Below, piece after piece: positions 13,899 to 22,911 of a stretch of DNA of 53,750 nucleotides; positions within the stretch are counted from its first letter, which is position 1; each line of letters begins with the position of its first letter. The stretch comes from an uncultured Ruminococcus sp. (lineage in GTDB: Bacteria; Bacillota; Clostridia; Oscillospirales; Acutalibacteraceae). The stretch lies in the NCBI GenBank assembly GCA_910585865.1, contig CAJUGO010000013.1:1-53750 (forward strand), given 5' to 3'. The notes under the pieces are model-generated. The model saw only the letters and a program-made list of their open reading frames with translations. It ran no database searches and was not told the origin of the DNA. Both the position numbers and the translations under genes were made by a program.

Positions 13899-13945
13899 TG
13901 TGGCAGGGGCAGAAGGACTTGAACCCTCGGCACGCGGTTTTGGAG
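13899..13945 (-). repeat. attR: right 47-bp copy, part of the intact tRNA-Trp gene
   Basis: Identical to 474-520. The distance between copies is 13,425 bp, which is the expected size of the excised circle. The repeat covers the tRNA from its CCA end through the anticodon loop, so integration restores a complete tRNA gene at this end. Confidence 0.93.
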
Positions 13946-13976
13946 ACCGCTGCTCTACCAACTGAGCTATACCCCT
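13901..13976 (-). tRNA. trnW: tRNA-Trp (anticodon CCA)
   Basis: Read on the minus strand the molecule begins AGGGGTA and ends TGCCCCT-G-CCA, with the CCA encoded. The anticodon loop CTCCAAA gives anticodon CCA for Trp, and the T arm has GGTTCAAGTCC. It is intact and has a promoter at 14002-14030. Its 3' part serves as the attachment site of the 13.4-kb element. Confidence 0.97.
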
Positions 13977-14001
13977 GTGTATTCGTTTTTACGCAAGAAA
14001 T

Positions 14002-14030
14002 ATTTTATCATTAAAATTCAAATTTGTCAA
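14002..14030 (-). promoter_or_regulatory. Promoter of tRNA-Trp
   Basis: On the minus strand TTGACA (14030-14025), 17-bp spacer, TAAAAT (14007-14002), about 25 bases before the tRNA 5' end. Confidence 0.82.
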
Positions 14031-14158
14031 TACATAATATGCAAATTTTGTTTGAAAGTGTCTGACAAGTTAAAAAACACTCAGGGACTATTATTTATTA
14101 TTATATTTCTAAGCGCTGTTGAAAAAGTTTAAGTATCTGCTTTGTGAACATAATATGC

Positions 14159-14317
14159 CTATTTTATTTCAACTGGTTCTTCTTCAAAACCTTCTGTTTT
14201 AAATCTTAGTCCGCAGGTCGGGCATTCAAAATAAGAATTTTCATTACTTTTATCATCCTGAACTATAATCAAAGTGCTTTGGCAAAGGGGACAGATCTTA
14301 TTTTCATTAATATTCAT
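14159..14317 (-). CDS. Small zinc-ribbon protein (52 residues)
   Basis: A short frame on the minus strand starting MNINENKICPLCQSTLII, with ATG at 14317 and CCGGAG 8 bases upstream. It has two zinc-binding pairs, CPLC (residues 9-12) and CPTCG (residues 32-36), and an acidic tail (TEGFEEEPVEIK). It reads like an intact, conserved-looking mini zinc ribbon of unknown role. It lies between tRNA-Trp and pncB with no operon partner. Confidence 0.75.
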   Translation of the reverse strand: MNINENKICPLCQSTLIIVQDDKSNENSYFECPTCGLRFKTEGFEEEPVEIK

Positions 14318-14491
14318 AAAATTTTCTCCGGAGTTTTTTTAAATATTTATATCTTATTATATATTGTTGTAGAGCAAAATGCAAATATTTTTCTTTACAA
14401 AATTAAATAAAAAGCATAAACTATATTTATATGTTTTTGATTTAGAATCTAAGGATTAAGCGATATCTGTTAATAATGTGGAGGAAATACT

Positions 14492-15931
14492 ATGAAATAT
14501 GAGAATTTGGCAATGCTGTGTGACTTTTATGAACTTACAATGTCAAACGGTTATTTTAAAAACGGATTTTACAAGAAGAATGTTTACTTTGATGTTTTTT
14601 TTCGTAAGGTTCCCGATAACGGAGGCTTTGCAATTGCCGCAGGGCTTGAACAGGTGATTGAATATATAAAAGACTTGCATTTTAATGATGATGATATAGC
14701 GTATCTGAAAAGCAAAGGTATTTTTGATGTGCAGTTTCTTGATTATCTTAAAAATTTTAAATTCAGCGGCGATATTTATGCGGTGCCAGAGGGAACGACC
14801 ATATTTCCAAATGAGCCTATTTTAACGGTAAGGGCACCTGCTATAGAGGCGCAGCTTATAGAAACTTTTGTATTGCTGACGCTTAACCATCAAACACTTA
14901 TCGCAACTAAGGCAAACAGAATTGTACGTGCTGCACAGGGCAGAACTGTGCTTGAGTTTGGGTCGCGCCGTGCTCAGGGGGCAAGCGGAGCGGTAGACGG
15001 TGCAAGGGCAGCATTTATTGGTGGGTGTAAAGGCACTGCCTGTACACTCACTGATGAAATTTACGGTGTTCCGGCGGGCGGTACAATGGCACATTCGTGG
15101 ATTCAGATGTTCGACAGTGAATATGATGCTTTTAAAACTTACTGTGAACTTTATCCGGATAATCCTACGTTGCTTGTCGATACCTACAATACGTTGAAAA
15201 GCGGTATACCAAATGCAATAAAGGTGTTCAAAGAGGTTCTTTTGCCAAAGGGGAAGACCGAGTTTTCAATTAGACTAGATTCGGGGGATATTTCATATCT
15301 TTCTAAAAAGGCAAGAAAAATGCTTGATGATGCAGGACTTGAAAACTGTAAAATTACAGCTTCAAATTCACTTGATGAGTATCTTATCCGTGATCTTATG
15401 ATGCAGGGGGCAAAAATTGATATATTCGGCGTAGGGGAGCGGCTCATTACATCTAAAAGTTCACCTGTTTTTGGCGGTGTATACAAGCTTGTTGCAGTTG
15501 AGAGCGAGGGAGGAGAAATTGTCCCCAAAATCAAGGTGAGCGAAAATACAGCTAAAATAACGAATCCTCATTTCAAAAAGGTTTATCGTTACTATGATAA
15601 CGAAAGCGGTAAGGCCATTGCAGATGAATTGTGCGTCTATGATGAAACAGTTGATGATACGAAGCCCAGAACAATATTCGATCCGAATGCAACATGGAAG
15701 ACAAAAACAATTACAGATTACAGTGCAAAAGAATTACTTGTTACGATATTTAAAAACGGCAAGTGTGTATATGAATCGCCTTCAATAAATGAAATTGCCG
15801 ATTATTGCAGAAAACAGACAGGTTTGCTGTGGGATGAAGTCAAACGATTTGAAAATCCCCACACTTATTATGTTGATTTGTCGAAAAAGCTTTATGACAT
15901 AAAAAGCATTTTGCTCAATGTTTATAAGTGA
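14492..15931 (+). CDS. pncB: Nicotinate phosphoribosyltransferase
   Basis: 479 residues. It converts nicotinate and PRPP (with ATP) to nicotinate mononucleotide in the cytoplasm, the entry step of NAD salvage. The N-terminus CDFYELTMSNGYFK and the segments GRTVLEFGSRRAQG, GVPAGGTMAHSW and FSIRLDSGDISYL are hallmarks of the family; the His in AHSW fits the phosphorylated active-site His. GTGGAGG precedes the ATG. It stands alone, followed by a bidirectional terminator, but the de novo genes nadB and nadC lie 6 kb downstream. Confidence 0.96.
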   Translation: MKYENLAMLCDFYELTMSNGYFKNGFYKKNVYFDVFFRKVPDNGGFAIAAGLEQVIEYIKDLHFNDDDIAYLKSKGIFDVQFLDYLKNFKFSGDIYAVPEGTTIFPNEPILTVRAPAIEAQLIETFVLLTLNHQTLIATKANRIVRAAQGRTVLEFGSRRAQGASGAVDGARAAFIGGCKGTACTLTDEIYGVPAGGTMAHSWIQMFDSEYDAFKTYCELYPDNPTLLVDTYNTLKSGIPNAIKVFKEVLLPKGKTEFSIRLDSGDISYLSKKARKMLDDAGLENCKITASNSLDEYLIRDLMMQGAKIDIFGVGERLITSKSSPVFGGVYKLVAVESEGGEIVPKIKVSENTAKITNPHFKKVYRYYDNESGKAIADELCVYDETVDDTKPRTIFDPNATWKTKTITDYSAKELLVTIFKNGKCVYESPSINEIADYCRKQTGLLWDEVKRFENPHTYYVDLSKKLYDIKSILLNVYK

Positions 15932-15960
15932 TTTTTAATTGAATAAATAGTAATGTATAA

Positions 15961-15991
15961 TTATAACCACCCGGTTGACGGGTGGTTATAA
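15961..15991. terminator. Bidirectional terminator between pncB and the Ham1 gene
   Basis: A perfect 13-bp stem, TTATAACCACCCG with CGGGTGGTTATAA, 5-base loop. It separates convergent genes. Confidence 0.85.
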
Positions 15992-16045
15992 TTGATTTAT
16001 AGGGTTTGTTTAAAACATAAAAAGTAAAAAATAAACCTGACAAAG

Positions 16046-16657
16046 TTATAATATTTTTGCCAGAGCATTTTCAAAAAAGGCACGGAAGCCTTTTTCTATA
16101 GATGACTGATCAACTGTTTTCTGCATATCGTAGTAGTATTTACCTGAATCAATATCTATGGACAGGGAATCTAAAGGAAATCCTTTTACTCTTTTTTTAT
16201 GGGGAGTATCGGTTAGAATAAAAGGTCCTGTCTCTATGGTTTTGTCCATACTGGAAAAATAAGTAGTTTCGTTTACAACAAAATAAATAGCATTGCGGTA
16301 TCTTCCAATCAATTTATTGCCGTGTTTCTTTGCTAAGCAGGCATAATAATCCATCATTTCTTCATCGCTCAGTTCTTTGCCATTAACTCTTCTAACATAT
16401 ATTCCGGGTTGCAGGGATTCGTCTAATCCATCAAAATATAAACCGCTGTCGCATGAAAAAACCGGCATTGAAAACGCTTTGTAATATGCTCTCGCCTTAA
16501 TCTGAGCATTTTCCAGCGGGTTGTTTCCGCTTTCTAAAACTTTGGGCAACGGCTGTTTTAAATCGTTAAGTCCTATAATTTCAATACCAAGAGAATCGGT
16601 GATTCGTTTCATGGATTCAAATTTGCCGTTATTCGTAGTTCCGTATAATATTTTCAT
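16046..16657 (-). CDS. Ham1/RdgB-type non-canonical purine NTP pyrophosphatase
   Basis: 203 residues starting MKILYGTTNNGKFESMKRI, the family's TxNxxK substrate-binding motif. NPLENAQIKARAYYKAF and SCDSGLYFDGLDE follow, with the catalytic acidic residue region SCDSGL matching ADDSGL of RdgB. The enzyme hydrolyses ITP/XTP-like nucleotides to the monophosphate. The sequence diverges from standard RdgB in the C-terminal half (no SHRxxA motif), so specificity may differ. AAGGAGAACAAGTT precedes the ATG. Confidence 0.83.
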   Translation of the reverse strand: MKILYGTTNNGKFESMKRITDSLGIEIIGLNDLKQPLPKVLESGNNPLENAQIKARAYYKAFSMPVFSCDSGLYFDGLDESLQPGIYVRRVNGKELSDEEMMDYYACLAKKHGNKLIGRYRNAIYFVVNETTYFSSMDKTIETGPFILTDTPHKKRVKGFPLDSLSIDIDSGKYYYDMQKTVDQSSIEKGFRAFFENALAKIL

Positions 16658-16701
16658 AACTTGTTCTCCTTACAACCGGATATAAATAAAAAATCAAATT
16701 T

Positions 16702-18519
16702 TTATTTTGTTTTGCTTTCTATCCATTTGTCGAGCTCTGCTTCATAAATATCAAAAGTGGTTACGCCAATGCTGTTAATAAAGCTATGGAACTCAACGGG
16801 GTTGAATTTGTCACCAAGCTCATCTTCTGCATGCTCGCGCATATTTACCATCTTAATGTAACCTGCGGCATATGGGATATAATCTCCTGCATTTCCAATT
16901 GCAATATCATAAAATTGCGCGGCAACATTTTCTTCACTGTCAAAATCATCGCTTACCATAATATATGATGACAGATAATCATAAACATCGTCTATAGTCC
17001 ATCCGTCATAATTTACGCCGACATCGACACGTGCAATAAGCGTGTATGAAAGCATACTGTTGAGATTAATAAAATCCTTTATACCATCTGTTGCGTCAAG
17101 ATAATTAACTGCACACTTACTTGCATACTGTGCCCATCCTTCGGTTGCGCCTATGAAATCCAAAATTTTTTGTATATTGGGAATATCCTTTTTGTTGAAA
17201 AATCCTGTTAACTGATAAAGATGTCCGGGATAGCTTTCATGTGCAAGCGTTGTGTACAATGTGAGATTGTCGCTTCCGACAACAGATGAATTAACTTTTA
17301 TATTATTTACGCTGATATCGTCAATTCTGCATTTCATGTAGTAAGCTGAGTTGGTATCGGTTTCAGTTGCCTTGCTCATATATTTTATGTTGTAGTCCTT
17401 AGTTACAGGTGCGGCAAAATCTTCTTCGATATGTTCTGTAAGAAATTCAACTATTTCATCTGCGGTTTTAAAATCAGGCTGATATTGGGGTGCTGCCACT
17501 GCATCCTCAGGAGATATTGTTACTGCTGCCGTAAGAGTTTTTGTAATATTATCGTCAAGCATTTCCTTAAGTTCCTCCGGTGACATATTGCTGCTTGTTT
17601 TTTCTCTTACAATAGCTTCATAATATTTTTTCCCTGTTTCACCGTAATTGCATAGTCCGCCGTCATTTTTGCCCGAACCTTTCAGGTCTGTGAGCATGTA
17701 TATTATGTCTTTGTATGCAGGAAGATAATATTTTTTTATATATTCCTTATTCTTTTTTATTAATTTTTCTTTTTCATTTTTTGATAAATTAAGAGAATTA
17801 AGCTTTTCATCAAAAGAGGAGATAAGATCATCTCCTTTGCCTTTATAAATTTTGTTACATTCACCAATCGTCTTATCCGCTGTTTTATCCGACATAAAAT
17901 AACCGCATTCCGCCTGCTTTCTGGTGATGCTTAAACACTGGTTCACTAAACGCGGTATATCCTGCATAAGCAGAAAATATTGTTCTATATCATCTTTTTC
18001 ATAAAAGTTATATTCTGTAAATAAAATTGCAAGGTTTGAATGTATTCCTGATGAGGGGGCAAAAGTATTTTGAAGCAGTTCGCATCCGTCAAATAAAAGC
18101 TGTGTTTCCATGTAATCTTCTAAAGTATCATAGGTGATTTGCCGTGATTTTGAAAGTTTATTTCTGTCGAATTTCTTAAGACTGTCCAGGTTTTTTTGCA
18201 TTGATTCAATAGTTTCTTTGACTTGGCTGAAGGATGCTTCCCCAAGCGTATAGTCCTCTTTTTTTAATTCTAAACCGTAATCAGAAGGATCGGAAACAGT
18301 AAAATGGATATTTGTGGCGTCTTGTGCAAGATATTCAGTAAACAGATTATTACAATATGCGTCAAATTCTTTCTGAACATCTGTCTTGATTGGAGAAGGA
18401 TTTTCAGCTTTGTCGCATGCGGCAAATGATAAAAGCGCAGTGATGCACAGCATAACAGTAATGACTTTTTTGCTGTAAGATTTAAATTTTATAGTGATAT
18501 TATTGTTTCGTTTACACAT
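16702..18519 (-). CDS. DUF885 family lipoprotein, putative metallopeptidase
   Basis: 605 residues. The N-terminus has a basic start, a hydrophobic stretch (VITVMLCITALLSFAAC) and lipobox Cys35, so the protein is anchored outside the membrane. The C-terminal half contains TTLAHESYPGHLYQ (about residues 427-440), the HExxPGH motif that defines DUF885, a group related to zinc carboxypeptidases and dipeptidases. GATEGWAQYA further on supplies the Glu expected as a further ligand. The likely role is degradation of extracellular peptides; the substrate is unknown. Full length for the family. Confidence 0.9.
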   Translation of the reverse strand: MCKRNNNITIKFKSYSKKVITVMLCITALLSFAACDKAENPSPIKTDVQKEFDAYCNNLFTEYLAQDATNIHFTVSDPSDYGLELKKEDYTLGEASFSQVKETIESMQKNLDSLKKFDRNKLSKSRQITYDTLEDYMETQLLFDGCELLQNTFAPSSGIHSNLAILFTEYNFYEKDDIEQYFLLMQDIPRLVNQCLSITRKQAECGYFMSDKTADKTIGECNKIYKGKGDDLISSFDEKLNSLNLSKNEKEKLIKKNKEYIKKYYLPAYKDIIYMLTDLKGSGKNDGGLCNYGETGKKYYEAIVREKTSSNMSPEELKEMLDDNITKTLTAAVTISPEDAVAAPQYQPDFKTADEIVEFLTEHIEEDFAAPVTKDYNIKYMSKATETDTNSAYYMKCRIDDISVNNIKVNSSVVGSDNLTLYTTLAHESYPGHLYQLTGFFNKKDIPNIQKILDFIGATEGWAQYASKCAVNYLDATDGIKDFINLNSMLSYTLIARVDVGVNYDGWTIDDVYDYLSSYIMVSDDFDSEENVAAQFYDIAIGNAGDYIPYAAGYIKMVNMREHAEDELGDKFNPVEFHSFINSIGVTTFDIYEAELDKWIESKTK

Positions 18520-18789
18520 AATTTACCTTCTCTTTCTGCATATTAAATTTTGTTGCAAAATTTTTAAATATAATTTGATTTTAAGCCAACAGTGCATAGG
18601 TGTCAGCAAATATATTTTTGTACAATTGCATGACTATATCTTTTGCCTTGAATTGCGAACTATTATATTTTATAATAAATAACATAAAATAAAGGCATGG
18701 TTTAAAGCGAGAGGATTCTCAGGTGAAAAATATTTTGACTATATGTGAGTTTTGTTATATATTAACAAGTTATAATTTAAGGAGTTATT

Positions 18790-19626
18790 ATGATTTGTGA
18801 TTTGCACACCCATTCAATATACTCTGACGGTACGTTTTCGCCGTCACAGATTATTAAGGAGGCGGAGAAACTGCAGATTGGCGCAGTTGCACTCTGTGAT
18901 CACAACACAGTTTCAGGTCTTGACGAATTTGTCGCGGCAGCAGAGACGAGCCGTGTAATTGCTGTACCCGGAATTGAATTTTCAACTGAATACGAGGGAA
19001 AACAACTACATATTCTGGGTTTGTTTATAAAAAAAGAGCATTATGAAGAAATAATAAATATTATGAATAAGTTTCAACGTCTTAAAGAAGAGAGCAATAT
19101 TAATCTTGTTAAACGTCTGGCGGAAAAAGGATATATACTTGATTATGATGAAATTAAAAGCAAAACACCCGGCAATCTGGTCAACAGGGCGCATATTGCC
19201 GCTGCTCTTACAGAAAAGGGATATGTGAGCTCAAACAAAGAGGCTTTTAATACTCTTCTGCACTCAAAATTTGGTTTGTATATTCCTCCTGAAAGACCCT
19301 CGTCAATCGGTATAATAAAAAAAATAAAAGATTTTGGTGCATTGTCGGTACTTGCTCATCCGTTTTTGAATCTGACGGAAGATAAACTGAGAGGATTTTT
19401 GCCTAAGGCTATATCCTGCGGACTTGACGGAATGGAATCATATTACTCTTTGTACGATAAAAAAACTTCTTTGCTTGCGGCAAAAATATGTGATGAATAT
19501 AATTTGCTGAAAAGCGGGGGAAGTGACTTTCACGGAGCAAATAAACCCGATATTATGCTTGGAACAGGCATGGGGAATTTGCATATTCCGTTTGGAGTAT
19601 ATGCTGAACTCAGAAATAAAATATAA
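18790..19626 (+). CDS. PHP-domain phosphoesterase
   Basis: 278 residues beginning MICDLHTHSIYSDGTFSP. The PHP metal-binding motifs are all present: DLHTHSIYSDG, ALCDHNTVSG, VPGIEFST, LAHPF and GSDFHG. This order and length match the YciV/TrpH branch, whose studied members hydrolyse 3',5'-nucleotide bisphosphates and trim RNA ends. GGAG lies 6 bases before the ATG. Single gene, convergent with the ThiT-like gene across a terminator. Confidence 0.9.
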   Translation: MICDLHTHSIYSDGTFSPSQIIKEAEKLQIGAVALCDHNTVSGLDEFVAAAETSRVIAVPGIEFSTEYEGKQLHILGLFIKKEHYEEIINIMNKFQRLKEESNINLVKRLAEKGYILDYDEIKSKTPGNLVNRAHIAAALTEKGYVSSNKEAFNTLLHSKFGLYIPPERPSSIGIIKKIKDFGALSVLAHPFLNLTEDKLRGFLPKAISCGLDGMESYYSLYDKKTSLLAAKICDEYNLLKSGGSDFHGANKPDIMLGTGMGNLHIPFGVYAELRNKI

Positions 19627-19722
19627 AAATCATCATGACATTGCTTTTGTTACGGGTAGACAGCTGATATTATCCACTCCAATTATACGGCCGTTTTCGT
19701 CAAATTTCCCGTAATGTAAAAA

Positions 19723-19763
19723 ACGGCTCTGCTGCAAATTTTTATAAATTGCGGCAGAGCCGT
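19723..19763. terminator. Bidirectional terminator
   Basis: ACGGCTCTGCTGCAA pairs with TTGCGGCAGAGCCGT (one mismatch) with A/T runs on both sides, between the convergent PHP and ThiT-like genes. Confidence 0.9.
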
Positions 19764-19770
19764 AAATTTT

Positions 19771-20334
19771 TTATCTTTTTATTCCTTTTAGCAGCGGACT
19801 TCTGAAGTCTATAATAAATCCTACAAGTACTGCGCCGATTATAAGTATGAGTATTTCAGGCAGCATATATGCTCCGTTGTAGGTGAGGGAGTACAGCCAT
19901 GCAGGCATATCTTCTGCAAAACCGCTCCATACGGTTATGCCGCTTATAAAATGACATATAAATCTTAGCAAACCTGCAAGCAGTGCTCCTAGACCGAGTC
20001 CGATAGACTGATTTTTGATCCCTCTGAAGATACCTCCAAATCCGACAGCACCAAAGGCAATCAGATAGTCAAACAGTAAAATCATAATTACTGCGGTTTG
20101 TGATGTTGCATATGTAAAATTGTTCATGCCCAAAAGCATTTGTATAAGACCATATACAAAACCGGTAAAAATTCCCCAAAATATATTATAACGATAACCT
20201 ATTACAAGAATCGGTAGCATGCTGCATATCGTTATACTTCCGCCGAAAGGCCACTCTATTTTCATTAAGCTCAGCACTGTGGCAAGCGCAATCATAACGG
20301 CACTTTCACACAACATCATTACTTTTTTATTCAT
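19771..20334 (-). CDS. thiT: ECF transporter S component, ThiT-like
   Basis: 187 residues from ATG 20334 (AAAGGAAAACAGT upstream). About six hydrophobic helices. GGSITICSMLPILVIGYRYN, GFVYGLIQMLL, LLRFICHFISG and WLYSLTYNGAYMLPE match the thiamine-binding S component ThiT, including its conserved His, Trp, Tyr and Asn positions. It would bind thiamine outside and use a shared EcfAA'T module encoded elsewhere. It is the last gene of the nadB-nadC operon, and I find no TPP riboswitch upstream, so regulation differs from the usual ThiT setting. A niacin-related substrate is a minor alternative. Confidence 0.85.
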   Translation of the reverse strand: MNKKVMMLCESAVMIALATVLSLMKIEWPFGGSITICSMLPILVIGYRYNIFWGIFTGFVYGLIQMLLGMNNFTYATSQTAVIMILLFDYLIAFGAVGFGGIFRGIKNQSIGLGLGALLAGLLRFICHFISGITVWSGFAEDMPAWLYSLTYNGAYMLPEILILIIGAVLVGFIIDFRSPLLKGIKR

Positions 20335-20356
20335 ACTGTTTTCCTTTTTATTCCTA

Positions 20357-21199
20357 TTAGTCCGAAATTTTAAGAGAAATATCAAAAGCTTTTACAGAAT
20401 GAGTAATTGCTCCCATTGAAATGATATCAACACCTGTTTCTGCAATTTCCCTTAAAGTTTCATCAGTGATTCCGCCGCTTGCTTCAAGCAAGGCTCTGCC
20501 GTCTGTTATTTCAACAGCCTGTCTCATGAGTTCGGGACTCATATTATCAAGCATAATAACATCTACATTTGCTTCAAGCGCCTGCGTTAGTTCATCGAGG
20601 TTTCTTACCTCAAGTTCAATTTTTATCATATGACCTAATTTCGCTTTTAATTTAGCCACAGCGGTTTTAATTCCGCCGCCTGCATCAATATGATTATCCT
20701 TAAGCATGGCAGCGTCTGACAAATTATAACGGTGGTTTCTTCCTCCGCCGATTGTTACGGCATACTTTTGTATAGGCCGCATTCCGGGGAGAGTTTTTCG
20801 TGTATCTGCAATAGATGCTTTTGTTCCGCTGATAATTTCAACTGCTCTGTTTGTTGCAGTTGCTATGCCGCTCATATGTTGAATAAGATTAAGAGCCGTG
20901 CGTTCTCCCTTGAGGAGCGTGCGTGTTTTGCCTCGGATTTCAGCGATGATTTCGCCTTTTACAAGTTTGTCGCCGTCATGTTTATACACCTTGGCTTCAA
21001 AGCCTGAAGGCTGCAAAATTTCAAAAACTCTCAGTGCAATTTCTATTCCGCATAGCACACCGTCATTTTTGGCAAGAAAGATTGCCGTGTTTTCCTGGTT
21101 TTCATCAATTAGGTAATCGGTTGTTGTATCCAGATAATTTATATCCTCAAGTAATGCAGTTTTGATTAGATTGTCTACATAAATGCTGTTGAGTATCAT
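20357..21199 (-). CDS. nadC: Nicotinate-nucleotide pyrophosphorylase (quinolinate phosphoribosyltransferase)
   Basis: 280 residues. It joins quinolinate and PRPP to give nicotinate mononucleotide with CO2 release. The sequence shows ALNLIQHMSGIATAT, IADTRKTLPGMRPIQKYAV, GGGRNHRYNLSDAAMLKDNHI and IELEVRNLDEL, all family signatures with the PRPP and quinolinate contact residues. It overlaps nadB by ATGA and precedes the ThiT-like gene by 22 bases, so the three are one transcript. Confidence 0.97.
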   Translation of the reverse strand: MILNSIYVDNLIKTALLEDINYLDTTTDYLIDENQENTAIFLAKNDGVLCGIEIALRVFEILQPSGFEAKVYKHDGDKLVKGEIIAEIRGKTRTLLKGERTALNLIQHMSGIATATNRAVEIISGTKASIADTRKTLPGMRPIQKYAVTIGGGRNHRYNLSDAAMLKDNHIDAGGGIKTAVAKLKAKLGHMIKIELEVRNLDELTQALEANVDVIMLDNMSPELMRQAVEITDGRALLEASGGITDETLREIAETGVDIISMGAITHSVKAFDISLKISD

Positions 21200-22665
21200 A
21201 GGTTAATGCCCTCCCGTACTTCATCAAGTATTATACTTGCAACTATTGCAATGCTTTTTGCCTCAACAAGGTCAGAATTAATTTCATAATTTTCACTGCA
21301 AAGTTCATTCAAAATTTCCTCAACTTGTTTATAGCTATCCTGATACTTTTCAGGTTTTGGAATAACAAAATATGCGTCCTGCAGGATTTCCCTGATTTTT
21401 GAGCGGCAGCCCTGCGGCATTGGTTTGCCGCTAATGCTTCTGTGTGCAGGTTCGCTGCCAAGTGTTTTTCTTCCGTATTTTTTTATGCATCGGGTAATGT
21501 CAGCTGCTGCAGCTCTGGAAAATACAAGCGCTTCAAGCAGTGAGTTGCTTGCCAAACGGTTTGCACCGTGAACCCCTGTGTGCGAACATTCTCCGGCCGC
21601 ATAAAGACCCGAAACAGAGGTGCGCGCGTCTTTGTCAACATTAATGCCGCCCATAAGATAGTGCTGGCAGGGGAATACGGGAATTTTATTTTTTGTTATA
21701 TCAACACCTTCTTCAAGGCATCTCTCATAAATCATTGGGAAACGGTTTTTAAGAAAAGTTTCCGGCTTGTCCGTGATGTCAAGATAAAAATGTTCGCTGT
21801 TTGTCTTGATTGATTCAAGCATAATTGCATTTGAAACAACATCACGGGGAGCAAGTTCTCCTCTGTTGTCATAGTCAAATGCAAACCGTCTGCCGTTACA
21901 GTTGAGAAGTACAGCGCCTTCACCACGAACTGCTTCACTTATCAAAAAGCGTTCTCTGTCCTTTTCGGCGGCAAATGCAGTAGGATGGAACTGAATACGC
22001 GACAGATGGCTGATTTTTGCACCAAGCATATATGCAAATGCAATTCCATCACCCGTTGCAATTGCTGAGTTTGTCGTATATTTGTAAACTCTGCCTATTC
22101 CGCCGGTTGCAAGAAGACAATAATTACAGCCAAAGTGCATAGTCTTTCCGTCGCGCAGTATATTTATATAAAATCCGTTTAAAACCTTATCAATAGAATA
22201 TACAAGCGCATTATCGCACACAGTAACATTGGGAAGCTTTTTTACGCGTGCAATGAGACCGTCAACTATTGCTTTGCCGGTTGAGTCCTTGTGGTGGACA
22301 ATTCTGTTGCGGCTGTGACCTGCTTCAAGTGTTTTGCACATAGTGCCGTCTTCATTCAGGTCAAAGTCAACTCCCAGTTCTTTAATTTTAAGTACGTCAT
22401 CAGGTCCTTCCGATACAAGTTTTTCAACAGCCGACAGATTGTTTTTGTACTTTCCTGCAATCAGCGTGTCGGTAATATGCAGTTTATAGCTGTCATGAAT
22501 TGTATCAAGTACACATGCAACGCCTCCCTGAGCAAGCGAACTGTTGGAAAGCTGAGGCTCTCGCTTTGACAGAAGCAGAACGCTTACATTGTCGGGAAAA
22601 TTTAATGCAGCGTAAAGACCTGCGACACCTGTGCCGACAATTATGACATCATATTTTTTATCCAT
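21196..22665 (-). CDS. nadB: L-aspartate oxidase
   Basis: 489 residues from ATG 22665 (AAAAGGAC upstream). It oxidises L-aspartate to iminoaspartate with FAD, the first de novo NAD step. Features: GTGVAGLYAAL Rossmann motif at the N-terminus, SSLAQGGVACVL, HHKDSTGKAI, FHPTAF, CQHYLMGGINVD and GECSHTGVHGANRLASNSLL. The product must be handed to quinolinate synthase NadA, whose gene is absent from this locus although nadA-nadB-nadC is the common order. A minus-strand promoter with a palindromic operator candidate lies upstream at 22734-22758. Confidence 0.96.
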   Translation of the reverse strand: MDKKYDVIIVGTGVAGLYAALNFPDNVSVLLLSKREPQLSNSSLAQGGVACVLDTIHDSYKLHITDTLIAGKYKNNLSAVEKLVSEGPDDVLKIKELGVDFDLNEDGTMCKTLEAGHSRNRIVHHKDSTGKAIVDGLIARVKKLPNVTVCDNALVYSIDKVLNGFYINILRDGKTMHFGCNYCLLATGGIGRVYKYTTNSAIATGDGIAFAYMLGAKISHLSRIQFHPTAFAAEKDRERFLISEAVRGEGAVLLNCNGRRFAFDYDNRGELAPRDVVSNAIMLESIKTNSEHFYLDITDKPETFLKNRFPMIYERCLEEGVDITKNKIPVFPCQHYLMGGINVDKDARTSVSGLYAAGECSHTGVHGANRLASNSLLEALVFSRAAAADITRCIKKYGRKTLGSEPAHRSISGKPMPQGCRSKIREILQDAYFVIPKPEKYQDSYKQVEEILNELCSENYEINSDLVEAKSIAIVASIILDEVREGINL

Positions 22666-22733
22666 TTTAAAAGTCCTTTTAATAATAATTTTGTTTTGAT
22701 TATTTTGCCGTGATAAATGTAATGCCATTTATT

Positions 22734-22758
22734 TACAAATTTGTACTTATATATTATA
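22734..22758 (-). promoter_or_regulatory. nadB -10 box with a perfect 12-bp palindrome at the start point
   Basis: TATAAT on the minus strand at 22758-22753; TACAAATTTGTA at 22734-22745 lies where transcription would start. A palindrome there is typical of a repressor operator. I cannot assign it to a known NAD regulator; the -35 is weak. Confidence 0.5.
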
Positions 22759-22911
22759 CTACTAAATGTGGAAATAGTAAATAATAAATAGAAATTTTAG
22801 ATTCAATACTGTTTAAAGCTTGTTTAAGCAGTGTAAAATTCTTTGTCAGTCCGGTGCATTGCGCACTTTATATGCAAGCTGTGATATAATTTATAAAAAT
22901 GAGGAAAATAT

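Noticed and set aside
13829..14014. Plus-strand frame across tRNA-Trp
   Set aside because: It reads antisense through the tRNA and its terminator; tRNA-derived spurious frames of this kind are common.
20335..20400. TPP riboswitch before the ThiT-like gene
   Set aside because: The gene is 22 bases after nadC and the gap holds only a ribosome site; no CUGAGA-type conserved core was found upstream of nadB either.
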